A stretch of DNA of 6,124 nucleotides from positions 1 to 6,124 of the forward strand of contig JAOZSF010000128.1 in assembly GCA_029939815.1 (NCBI GenBank). The letters run 5' to 3'. Positions within the stretch are counted from its first letter, which is position 1; each line of letters begins with the position of its first letter. This document shows positions 1 through 5,741 of the stretch, one piece after another. This stretch comes from a bacterium. GTDB taxonomy: Bacteria; Auribacterota; UBA3054; B51-G9. Both the position numbers and the translations under genes were made by a program. The notes under the pieces were generated by a model that saw only the letters and a list, made by a program, of their open reading frames with translations, was not told the DNA's origin and searched no databases.

Positions 1-284
1 TTAGATTTTTTATATTTCATAGTAATAATTTTAATTAGCAAATAATATAACCTATTTAATTAATAACAAGTTTTATGCCATAAAAATAAAGTGCCTGAAA
101 ATGGTTGAATATGAGGAATTTGAGTTTTGTTGTATTGCATTATTGCGGTTGCGTTTTTGCGAAAATGCAAAAAAATGTCAAATAATAATTTGAAAATTTA
201 AAATATCCGTATTTTTTAAAAAATAACGTTTTGAAAAAAAATCCATTAAGTGATACAATATACGTAAAATAATAATTTATACAA
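1..284. other. AT-rich non-coding leader upstream of panB
   Basis: I find no convincing gene here. The region is strongly AT-rich, clearly more so than the coding sequence that follows. It holds the panB promoter near its right end (listed separately) and a GC-containing island at about 135-170. In that island TTGCG occurs three times (143-147, 149-153, 157-161) between an inverted pair, TTGCAT (135-140) and ATGCAA (165-170). At the far left a reverse-strand ATG at 20-18 opens a frame that runs off the window edge after six codons. A weak reverse promoter could serve it: TTGTTA at 69-64, a 16-nt spacer, then TATTAT at 47-42. A divergent upstream gene is therefore possible but cannot be judged from this window. 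Confidence 0.6.
231..259 (+). promoter_or_regulatory. Sigma-70-type promoter with extended -10, upstream of panB
   Basis: The -35 box TTGAAA (231-236) and the -10 box TACAAT (254-259) each match the sigma-70 consensus at five of six positions, and they are separated by the ideal 17 nt. A TG dinucleotide at 251-252, one base before the -10 box, completes an extended -10 element. Transcription would start near 265-267, giving a leader of only about 20 nt before the panB ATG. This is inferred from sequence alone. In so AT-rich a region chance matches occur, but the combination of both boxes, spacing and TG motif is good. Confidence 0.6.
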
Positions 285-1109
285 ATGGAAGCTTTTTTGA
301 AAAATAAACCGAATACAAAAAAAAGAACTCTTTTTCACCTTCAGAAGAAAAAAGACAGAAAAGAAAAAATTATCTCGCTTACCGCTTATGATGCACTTAC
401 AGCAGCTTGGCTGTCAGAATGCGATATAGATTTTCTGCTTGTCGGTGATTCTCTCGGAAATGTTGTCGCGGGATACGAATCAACGTTACCCGTTACTATG
501 GACCAAATGGCATATCATACCGAAATAGTTGTACGGGGAGCGGTAAATGTTCCCGTAGTTGCGGATATGCCTTTTCTTTCTTATGAAATTAATCCGGAAG
601 AGGCAGTAAGAAATGCCGGCCGGCTTGTTAAACAGTCGGGAGCAGCCGGGGTGAAAATCGAAGGGGGAATGAATATCATTCCCGCAGTGAAAAAAATTCT
701 TAACGCGCATATTCCTGTCCTGGGACATACAGGATTGAAACCGCAGACAGTACTTCAGCTCGGCGGGTATAAAGTTCAGGGAAAAACACCTGATGCGGCG
801 GAAATTATTAAAGAAGAAGCAAAGGCTTTGCAGGATGCAGGAGTGTTCGCGGTAGTCCTCGAATGTATTCCCGGAGAATTAGCGCGGGAAATAACAGAGG
901 AACTTGAAATCCCAACTATTGGAATCGGCGCTGGAAAAGAATGTGACGGCCAGATACTTGTAACACACGATTTGCTTGGCTGGTTTGATAAACCAAAGAA
1001 ATTTGTTAAGCAATATTCAAATTTCCGGGATACGGCGGTAACTTCTGTTAAAACATTTATTGAAGAAGTGAATTTAGGCGAGTTTCCAAATCAAGAGCAT
1101 ACTTTTTAA
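285..1109 (+). CDS. panB: 3-methyl-2-oxobutanoate hydroxymethyltransferase (ketopantoate hydroxymethyltransferase)
   Basis: PanB transfers a hydroxymethyl group from 5,10-methylenetetrahydrofolate to 2-oxoisovalerate to make ketopantoate, the first committed step of pantothenate and coenzyme A synthesis, in the cytoplasm. The 274-residue protein aligns along its length with the E. coli enzyme (264 residues). Expected active-site residues are present: Mg-binding D55 (VGDSLG), D94 (ADMPF) and E126 (KIEGG), substrate-contacting K124, H148, and catalytic E193 (LECIP), matching E. coli D45, D84, E114, K112, H136 and E181. The family stretches GGYKVQG (160-166) and IGIGAG (212-217) are also seen. 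The 285 ATG is the only plausible start, since the next Met (residue 72) lies inside the barrel; it adds about ten basic residues to the usual N-terminus. No Shine-Dalgarno precedes it (AATTTATACAA). It is first in the gene run, with the next gene 5 nt after its stop. panC and panD are not in the window. Confidence 0.97.
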   Translation: MEAFLKNKPNTKKRTLFHLQKKKDRKEKIISLTAYDALTAAWLSECDIDFLLVGDSLGNVVAGYESTLPVTMDQMAYHTEIVVRGAVNVPVVADMPFLSYEINPEEAVRNAGRLVKQSGAAGVKIEGGMNIIPAVKKILNAHIPVLGHTGLKPQTVLQLGGYKVQGKTPDAAEIIKEEAKALQDAGVFAVVLECIPGELAREITEELEIPTIGIGAGKECDGQILVTHDLLGWFDKPKKFVKQYSNFRDTAVTSVKTFIEEVNLGEFPNQEHTF

Positions 1110-1114
1110 TAAAT

Positions 1115-2710
1115 ATGAAGCAATTAATAACTAAAATAACAATAATTCTACTGCTGATTTATCCTCTCACAGGATGTAAGAGAAAAATTACTCCGGGGCA
1201 GTTCGCGCAGGAAGGTAATGCCGCATTCGAGGCCGGAAATTACGGCAGGGCCGCGTGGATTTTTAATGAATTAAAACGTGAATTTAGAGATAACGCTAAT
1301 ATTCATATTAGTCTCGGTTATACATACCTGAAACTTGGCTGGCCATTATACGCAGGCGGTGAATTTTCCACCGCGCTTGAACTGACGGAACAGACAAACG
1401 CTTTAGCCTGGATTGGGCTTGGTTCCGCTTATGCTGCAAAAAAGAAGTGGAAACCCGCAATTCTTTCTTATTTGTATGCTGCCACCTACGATCCAAAGAA
1501 TCCTGCTTTATACATTAAATTAGGAAACGCGTTTTATTATAGCGGAGAGTACAACGCGGCAGCCAAAAATTATCTTCATTCAGCCTCATTGGGCGACAAT
1601 AACGCTGAGCTTTATTCTGCCATTGGTAAATGTTATGAGCGGAGCGAGCAATGGGCGAAAGCGGTAAATGCTTATGAGCAGGCATTAGTTCTGGATAAGA
1701 ATAATTCATCGATAGTTCATCATCTTTTGGTGATTTACCGTGATAAATTTAATAATGTTGCAAAAACGAAATCGTTCTACAAATTGCTTCAGAAATTGAA
1801 TCCGGAGCTTGCGGATGTGGAATCCGAATCTTTCAAAAAGAAAATCCAACAATCTCTTGTAACAAATCCAAACTTACAAGCAGCTGCCCAAAACACCCGA
1901 CCTCAGAATATTTCACGAGAGGATATCAGGAACAGGCAGACTCAGGCGGAAGCTAACAGATATGAAAATCTTGCCAGAATTTCATTGACGAATGAACTTC
2001 CTAAAGAAGCGCTGAAATATTACAAGAGAGCTATTGTTACCGATGAAAAAAGAACATATCTTAATAAAGAAATCGGCAAATTGTATGAAACAGCATTTAA
2101 CGACTTAAAACTTTCAATTGAATACTATTCAAAATATCTTGATGTCTGTAAAAAACCGGGAGAGGAATTCGATGCTACAATTTCTAAAATTAAAGAACTT
2201 CAGAAAAAATACAGCGAGATAGAAGCCGAAGAAAGAAATCAACGCAGACAGGAAGAACTCGAAAAATTAAGAAAAGCGCAAGAGGAGAGACGGCTGATAA
2301 TCGAACAGCAGGAAAGAGAACTTGAAGCTGCACGGAAGGTGCCGCAAAGTTATGATGAGGTAATTATGGAAGGTGTAAAAAGAATGGAGAAAAATGAATA
2401 TGATCAGGCGAGAAAATATTTCCAGAAAGCGATTAACATTAATCCGTCATTTCCGAATGCGTATCACAATCTTGGCCTTGTGTACTTTTCTCAAACAAAT
2501 TACATAACGGCTGTTAAATACTTTAAAACGGCAATAGAAAAAAACGCGAAATACCCTGATAGTTATCTTACACTGGGCCTGGCTTATATTAAACTGAAAA
2601 AACCGGCGGACGCAACAGAAAGCTTTACCTATTATCTCGAATTAGCTCCTAACACATCTTATGCGGACTGGGTTAATAAATGGCTGATAAAAAACGCGGG
2701 TGCGCGATAA
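1115..2710 (+). CDS. TPR-repeat lipoprotein, function unknown
   Basis: This is a predicted 531-residue envelope lipoprotein. The N-terminus has a basic start, a hydrophobic stretch (about 8-17) and the lipobox LTGC, so signal peptidase II would cleave before Cys21. The mature part has two blocks of tetratricopeptide repeats. The first covers about residues 27-196, with clear units near 27-60, 95-128, 129-162 and 163-196, plus degenerate helical repeats at about 280-345. A very charged Glu/Arg/Lys/Gln helix (about 355-407) links to the second block at about 412-514, where three units read well, including HNLGLVYFSQTNYITAVKYF. No catalytic motif is visible; TPR arrays normally bind proteins or peptides, so a scaffold or assembly role in the envelope is inferred. 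It starts 5 nt after panB with no Shine-Dalgarno, and 20 nt before another TPR lipoprotein, suggesting the two work together. The family cannot be named from sequence alone. Confidence 0.85.
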   Translation: MKQLITKITIILLLIYPLTGCKRKITPGQFAQEGNAAFEAGNYGRAAWIFNELKREFRDNANIHISLGYTYLKLGWPLYAGGEFSTALELTEQTNALAWIGLGSAYAAKKKWKPAILSYLYAATYDPKNPALYIKLGNAFYYSGEYNAAAKNYLHSASLGDNNAELYSAIGKCYERSEQWAKAVNAYEQALVLDKNNSSIVHHLLVIYRDKFNNVAKTKSFYKLLQKLNPELADVESESFKKKIQQSLVTNPNLQAAAQNTRPQNISREDIRNRQTQAEANRYENLARISLTNELPKEALKYYKRAIVTDEKRTYLNKEIGKLYETAFNDLKLSIEYYSKYLDVCKKPGEEFDATISKIKELQKKYSEIEAEERNQRRQEELEKLRKAQEERRLIIEQQERELEAARKVPQSYDEVIMEGVKRMEKNEYDQARKYFQKAININPSFPNAYHNLGLVYFSQTNYITAVKYFKTAIEKNAKYPDSYLTLGLAYIKLKKPADATESFTYYLELAPNTSYADWVNKWLIKNAGAR

Positions 2711-2730
2711 TCTAAAATTCACAGAAAAAA

Positions 2731-4554
2731 ATGCGAACAATAATTTATACTTTAATATGTACAGCTGTTCTAATAACGGCATCGGGATGCTCCGAAAAAG
2801 AAAAATCACCTGCAACTGATAAATACAATCAGGCAATTGAATTACAGGAGGCCGAAAGATATAAAGACGCACTGCGCTTGTTCCACAAAGCCGTGCAGAT
2901 CGATCCTAATTATGAAGATGCTTATTTACAAATCGCGTCAATTTACGATGACCATCTCGAAGATAAAGACCGGGCGGTTGAATGGTATCAAAAATATCTT
3001 GACATATCACAAAATGAGAATCAAAATAAGTTAGTAAAAAAATGGCTTGAGGACGCTAAAATATCTGCCGAAGAGATAAAGAGCGGCGCAAAAGGCGATA
3101 TGGCAAAACTAAGTCCGCAGGTAAGGGATATTATCAAAAAACATGTTTCTCTTGAACGCGCGAAGATCAAACAGGAATTTAAACAAAAGGAAAAAATCTT
3201 AAATAAAAAATATAAAAATGAAGCTAAAGCCCTGAAAGAACAACTCGCGGAAATAAAATCCCAAAATACCGACCTCAAAGACAAAATTGAAAATCTCACT
3301 ATTGATCTTAACGCTGCACAAAAAAATTCAGCCAGAAATAATGTCAGAGATAAACTTGTCGGTCTTTTATCATCGGCTTCAAAATCAAAAACGCAAAAAA
3401 ACACTATACCATCTAAAAAATATATTGAGTTAGAGTCCAAACTTGAAGAAACGAAAGTTCAATTAAGTCAGGAACGTGCTAAGGGGGCTAAACTTGAACG
3501 ACAGATTTTATCACTCGACGAAAATATCCGTAAATTAAAACAGTTGGGAAAAACTTCTAACAAAACTGCAGCTTATCAAAAACAAATTGAAGAACTGCAG
3601 GACAGGAATATTAAACTTGCAGAGAAAGTTAAACTGCTTGAGAACGCAGCCGCTATGGCTAAACAGATAAAAGAAGATAATTCCGAAGCGGGTAAAGATG
3701 ACGAAATACAACAGCTGCAGAACCGCATCGCAGAAATGGACGGTGAGAAAACCAAGATTCTTGATGAAAAGCGTGAGGTTGAGCAATCACTTGCCAAACT
3801 TCAGAAGCAGCTTGATGAAATTGGTACCGGAGAATCGGACATTAGTTTTAGTCAGAAAACTGTTGAAGAAAACAAAAAGTTACGTCAGCAAATCGCGCGT
3901 ATAACTTCTGAATTCAACGAAGTGAGCAAAAAACAAAATTCTGCGGAACAGAAAGTTCAGGAATTACAGGATAAAATAGATGAACTGAAAAATATGCCTC
4001 AAAAAATTAAAACAGTTACTGTAAATGCCAATTTCAAAGACCTGTCAGAAGAAATTACATCAATGCAGAAAACAATTCAAAAGCAGAAAGAAACTATCAG
4101 CCGGAAAGAGGCTCAATTATTAGAATTGATCACGCAAAACCTGAATTTTCAAAAAGCTCTTGAAAATGAGCAGACGGGAGATATAGTTAAAGAACTTAAT
4201 GAATTGCTTGTTAAAAAAAATAAACATATTCAGGAACTAGCGAAAAAACTTAGCGAGGCAACTATGAGTCAGGGAGGTTCCATGGTTGAAGCAAAACATA
4301 TCCAGGCGTTATCAGACCAGATATCTGATTTAAGAGAGCAAGTATCAAGTTTAAAAAGACAGTTATCAGAGAAGAGCGAATCGATAAACAATAACACAGA
4401 GCTCTATCAAAAATATAAAACAGCTTACGATGAACTTAATTTAAAATTCAATGATGTTAATAGTAAAAATAAACTTCTTGAATCAGACGTTAATGCCCTG
4501 AAAAAACAACTTTTCGCGGCAAATAAAGCTATTAAAAAATATACAAAAAAATGA
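2731..4554 (+). CDS. TPR-containing lipoprotein with very long coiled coil, function unknown
   Basis: This predicted 607-residue lipoprotein has a signal peptide ending in ASGC, with Cys20 as the lipidation site. Ala at the -3 position is acceptable but less usual than Leu. Residues about 31-95 form two TPR units (LQEAERYKDALRLFHKAVQI, then a second ending WYQKYLDI), closed by VKKWLEDAK, which resembles the end of the preceding lipoprotein (VNKWLIKNA). From about 130 to 605 the chain is almost entirely Lys/Glu/Gln-rich heptad-like sequence. It is broken near 205-230, 272-280, 362-375, 420-435 and 510-520, giving about six helical segments. No transmembrane, enzymatic or peptidoglycan-binding domain is recognisable. 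It could be a structural or spacer protein of the envelope; this is inference. The stop overlaps the gatC start as ATGA, so translation of the two is likely coupled. No Shine-Dalgarno precedes its start. Confidence 0.83.
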   Translation: MRTIIYTLICTAVLITASGCSEKEKSPATDKYNQAIELQEAERYKDALRLFHKAVQIDPNYEDAYLQIASIYDDHLEDKDRAVEWYQKYLDISQNENQNKLVKKWLEDAKISAEEIKSGAKGDMAKLSPQVRDIIKKHVSLERAKIKQEFKQKEKILNKKYKNEAKALKEQLAEIKSQNTDLKDKIENLTIDLNAAQKNSARNNVRDKLVGLLSSASKSKTQKNTIPSKKYIELESKLEETKVQLSQERAKGAKLERQILSLDENIRKLKQLGKTSNKTAAYQKQIEELQDRNIKLAEKVKLLENAAAMAKQIKEDNSEAGKDDEIQQLQNRIAEMDGEKTKILDEKREVEQSLAKLQKQLDEIGTGESDISFSQKTVEENKKLRQQIARITSEFNEVSKKQNSAEQKVQELQDKIDELKNMPQKIKTVTVNANFKDLSEEITSMQKTIQKQKETISRKEAQLLELITQNLNFQKALENEQTGDIVKELNELLVKKNKHIQELAKKLSEATMSQGGSMVEAKHIQALSDQISDLREQVSSLKRQLSEKSESINNNTELYQKYKTAYDELNLKFNDVNSKNKLLESDVNALKKQLFAANKAIKKYTKK

Positions 4555-4835
4555 TTACAAAAAAAGATGTGGAATATGTGGCAAATCTTAGCCGCCTCGA
4601 ACTAAACGATGCTGATATGGAGAACTTTGCCCCGAATCTTCAGGAAATACTTTCCTATATAGATAAGTTAAATGAACTCGATACTGCTGATGTTGAGCCG
4701 ATGGCTCACGTGCTCCCTTTGAAAAATGTAAAAAGAGCGGATGAAATAAAACCATCGTTATCAAATGAAGCAGCATTGCAGTCCGCACCGGAAACGTCAG
4801 CTGATTTTTTCCTCGTTCCACCGGTGATTGAATAA
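4551..4835 (+). CDS. gatC: Asp-tRNA(Asn)/Glu-tRNA(Gln) amidotransferase subunit C
   Basis: GatC is the small subunit of the GatCAB amidotransferase, which converts misacylated Asp-tRNA(Asn) or Glu-tRNA(Gln) to the amide form in the cytoplasm. GatC wraps around and stabilises the A and B subunits. At 94 residues it has the usual length and the family pattern: VANLSRLELND near the N-terminus, the helix LQEILSYIDKLNELDT with the DT-VEPM-HV turn (about 44-54), RADE followed by a Ser-Leu segment, and the ending SAPETSADFFLVPPVIE. The start is fixed by a 4-nt overlap with the upstream lipoprotein stop; no Shine-Dalgarno is present, so coupling probably supplies ribosomes. gatA and gatB are not in the window. 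Dispersed gat genes are common, so this does not suggest loss of the complex. Confidence 0.95.
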   Translation: MITKKDVEYVANLSRLELNDADMENFAPNLQEILSYIDKLNELDTADVEPMAHVLPLKNVKRADEIKPSLSNEAALQSAPETSADFFLVPPVIE

Positions 4836-4892
4836 CGGAAATAGAGAAGAAGAAACATAAAAAATAGGATATAGGATAATAATAAATAGAAT

Positions 4893-4898
4893 AAGGAG
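4893..4898 (+). promoter_or_regulatory. Strong Shine-Dalgarno of the ferritin gene
   Basis: AAGGAG ends 6 nt before the ATG at 4905, close to ideal spacing, and fixes the ferritin start. It is the only strong ribosome binding site among the five complete genes. The 69-nt leader it sits in (4836-4904) contains only two C residues (4836 and 4856), so it should be poorly structured. The leader also carries a tandem 7-bp repeat, ATAGGAT twice, at 4864-4877. Confidence 0.85.
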
Positions 4899-4904
4899 AA
4901 AAAA

Positions 4905-5420
4905 ATGATTTCTAAAAAAGTTCAGGACGCGTTAAATAATCAGATTAACGCGGAATTGTATTCAGCATATCTTTATTACTCAATGCAGGCTTATTTCGAA
5001 GAATTGAATCTTACCGGCTTTGCAAACTGGATGGGTATTCAAGTCCAGGAAGAACTCGCACACACCGCAAAATTCACAAAATTTATTAACGAGCGAGGAG
5101 GACGTGTTATTCCAAAGGCCATTGAATGCCCGCCAATTGAATGGGAATCTCCTGCAGCCGCTTTTGAAGCAACTTATGCTCACGAACAGGCTGTTTCTGC
5201 AAGCATAAATAACCTTGTAGATATAGCAATAGCAGAAAATGACCATGCAAGTAAAATCTTTCTCGATTGGTTCGTCTCAGAGCAAGTCGAAGAAGAAGCT
5301 TCTGTAAACGCTGTCGTCCAAAAAATGAAATTGATGAAAGATTCTCCGCACGGTTTGTTTATGATTGACCGCGAATTGGCGCAAAGAGTTTTTACCCCAC
5401 CTGCCGATCAGACAACATAG
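4905..5420 (+). CDS. ftnA: Ferritin, bacterial non-heme type (FtnA-like)
   Basis: Ferritin stores iron: 24 subunits form a hollow shell, and a ferroxidase centre in each four-helix bundle oxidises Fe(II) before it is mineralised inside. The 171-residue protein has the normal bacterial length. Its metal ligands fall at the same residue numbers as in E. coli FtnA: E17, E50, H53, E94 and Q127 for the di-iron centre, and E49, E126, E129 and E130 for the third iron site. Y24, a conserved neighbour of the centre, is also present. There is no heme-ligand Met pattern suggesting bacterioferritin. The short tail after residue 164 (TPPADQTT) is probably disordered. It lies 69 nt after gatC with its own strong Shine-Dalgarno, so it may be read from the upstream operon or from an unrecognised promoter in the leader. 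I could not identify a Fur box. Confidence 0.95.
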   Translation: MISKKVQDALNNQINAELYSAYLYYSMQAYFEELNLTGFANWMGIQVQEELAHTAKFTKFINERGGRVIPKAIECPPIEWESPAAAFEATYAHEQAVSASINNLVDIAIAENDHASKIFLDWFVSEQVEEEASVNAVVQKMKLMKDSPHGLFMIDRELAQRVFTPPADQTT

Positions 5421-5451
5421 AAACAGTATTTTCGGGAAGTGCATTATCGTT

Positions 5452-5567
5452 GGCTACGGAATATGGAGTATAAAAATATAGTTTTTTTCTGTTGCTTTGC
5501 AACAGCACAGTAAATGAATTTTTATTAATCAAAAATTCTTTATTACTGTACTCCAAAAATTGTAGCC
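5452..5567. repeat. Long interrupted inverted repeat enclosing two hairpins
   Basis: Two 19-nt arms, 5452-5470 and 5549-5567, are inverted copies matching at 14 of 19 positions. The outer GGCTAC/GTAGCC and the inner GGAGTA/TACTCC blocks are perfect, and mismatches are confined to the middle. Between the arms lie two hairpins. One is 5489-5505, CTGTTGC and GCAACAG with a 3-nt loop. The other spans 5507-5549, ACAGTAA...TTACTGT outside and GAATTTTT/AAAAATTC inside around a 7-nt loop; its last base overlaps the right arm. A single strand could fold as a three-way junction. It could be a small non-autonomous element or a pair of opposed repeats. Confidence 0.6.
5489..5505. repeat. Perfect 7-bp hairpin
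   Basis: CTGTTGC, loop TTT, GCAACAG. On the forward strand it is preceded, not followed, by seven T residues (5482-5488), so it does not have the layout of an intrinsic terminator on either strand. Confidence 0.7.
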
Positions 5568-5584
5568 GCTGCCGATGGCTGCGG
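5562..5584 (+). repeat. REP-like element: GTAG followed by hairpin
   Basis: GTAG (5562-5565) directly precedes a symmetric hairpin, CCGC-T-GCC-GAT-GGC-T-GCGG (5566-5584), with a T-T mismatch in the stem and a 3-nt loop. A GTAG-type tetranucleotide at the foot of an imperfect hairpin is the known layout of bacterial REP sequences mobilised by REP-associated tyrosine transposases (RAYTs). The loop-proximal part recurs at 5666-5682. No such transposase is in the window, so the assignment rests on structure. Confidence 0.5.
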
Positions 5585-5590
5585 AGAATT

Positions 5591-5609
5591 CCGACCTCAG
5601 CGAGGTCGG
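5591..5609. repeat. Perfect 8-bp GC-rich hairpin
   Basis: CCGACCTC and GAGGTCGG are separated by the loop AGC. It lies 6 nt after the GTAG hairpin at 5562-5584 and is followed by CTGCAG (5610-5615). No T tract follows on either strand, so a terminator role is unlikely. It probably belongs to the same composite repeat. Confidence 0.7.
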
Positions 5610-5640
5610 CTGCAGAATACGATAACTTGATACTGATTTT

Positions 5641-5682
5641 GTAGCCCCGGCATACGCGGGCACGCGCTGCCGTAGGCTGCGG
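5641..5682 (+). repeat. Second REP-like unit, GTAG with two hairpins
   Basis: GTAG (5641-5644) precedes a short imperfect hairpin (CCC at 5646-5648 with GGG at 5658-5660, and GC at 5650-5651 with GC at 5656-5657). A second hairpin follows at 5665-5681, CGC-T-GCC-GTA-GGC-T-GCG. The 17 nt at 5666-5682 match those at 5568-5584 except for two loop bases (GTA in place of GAT), so this appears to be a diverged copy of the first unit with extra sequence inserted after GTAG. Confidence 0.5.
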
Positions 5683-5689
5683 GATTAAT

Positions 5690-5732
5690 CAAAAGCGAGG
5701 GGCTGCCCGGTCACGTGCTTTTGTTACTTTTT
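5690..5732. terminator. Possible bidirectional terminator between ferritin and the epimerase
   Basis: CAAAAGC (5690-5696) pairs perfectly with GCTTTTG (5717-5723), and a GGG/CCC mini-stem (5700-5702 with 5706-5708) sits inside the loop. On the forward strand TTACTTTTT follows (5724-5732), a broken T tract. On the reverse strand the 3' arm contributes TTTT and ATTAATC follows. It lies between two convergent genes, just beyond the epimerase stop at 5742, where a shared terminator is expected. The large loop and imperfect T tracts make it only moderately convincing. Confidence 0.42.
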
Positions 5733-5741
5733 ATTGAGGTG

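Larger units (their letters stand above)
5421..5741. other. Convergent intergenic region rich in inverted repeats
   Basis: This 321-nt stretch between the ends of ferritin and the reverse-strand epimerase gene has no credible gene. It is a patchwork: AT-rich up to about 5560, then GC-rich (about 5562-5710), with hairpins throughout. The sub-elements are listed separately. GC content and repeat structure differ from the leader at 1-284, suggesting repeat insertion or expansion and not ordinary spacer DNA. Confidence 0.75.

Noticed and set aside
1..20. Reverse-strand ATG followed by six open codons (MKYKKS) running off the left edge, with a weak upstream promoter match.
   Set aside because: Too little sequence to tell a gene start from chance in AT-rich DNA; mentioned only in the leader entry.
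101..193. Forward 30-codon frame starting with ATG in the leader, with several Cys residues.
   Set aside because: It has no Shine-Dalgarno, no promoter of its own and no recognisable sequence pattern; such a short frame is expected by chance.
3021..3797. Reverse-strand frames of up to 139 codons opposite the coiled-coil gene, giving hydrophobic proteins.
   Set aside because: They are the antisense of Lys/Glu-rich codons, which read as Phe/Leu/Ser, and have no start signals. The forward frame has a signal peptide, TPRs and continuous heptads.
4905..5420. Bacterioferritin or Dps as alternative identity of the ferritin.
   Set aside because: All E. coli FtnA ferroxidase and third-site ligands align at identical residue numbers, and the Dps inter-subunit ligand pattern is absent.
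5482..5505. T tract next to a perfect hairpin, considered as an intrinsic terminator for ferritin.
   Set aside because: The T tract lies before the hairpin on the forward strand and becomes an A tract after it on the reverse strand, so the order is wrong on both.
5452..5694. Repeats in the intergenic region considered as a CRISPR array.
   Set aside because: The repeats are diverged hairpins of unequal length and spacing with no regular repeat-spacer pattern, and there are no cas genes.
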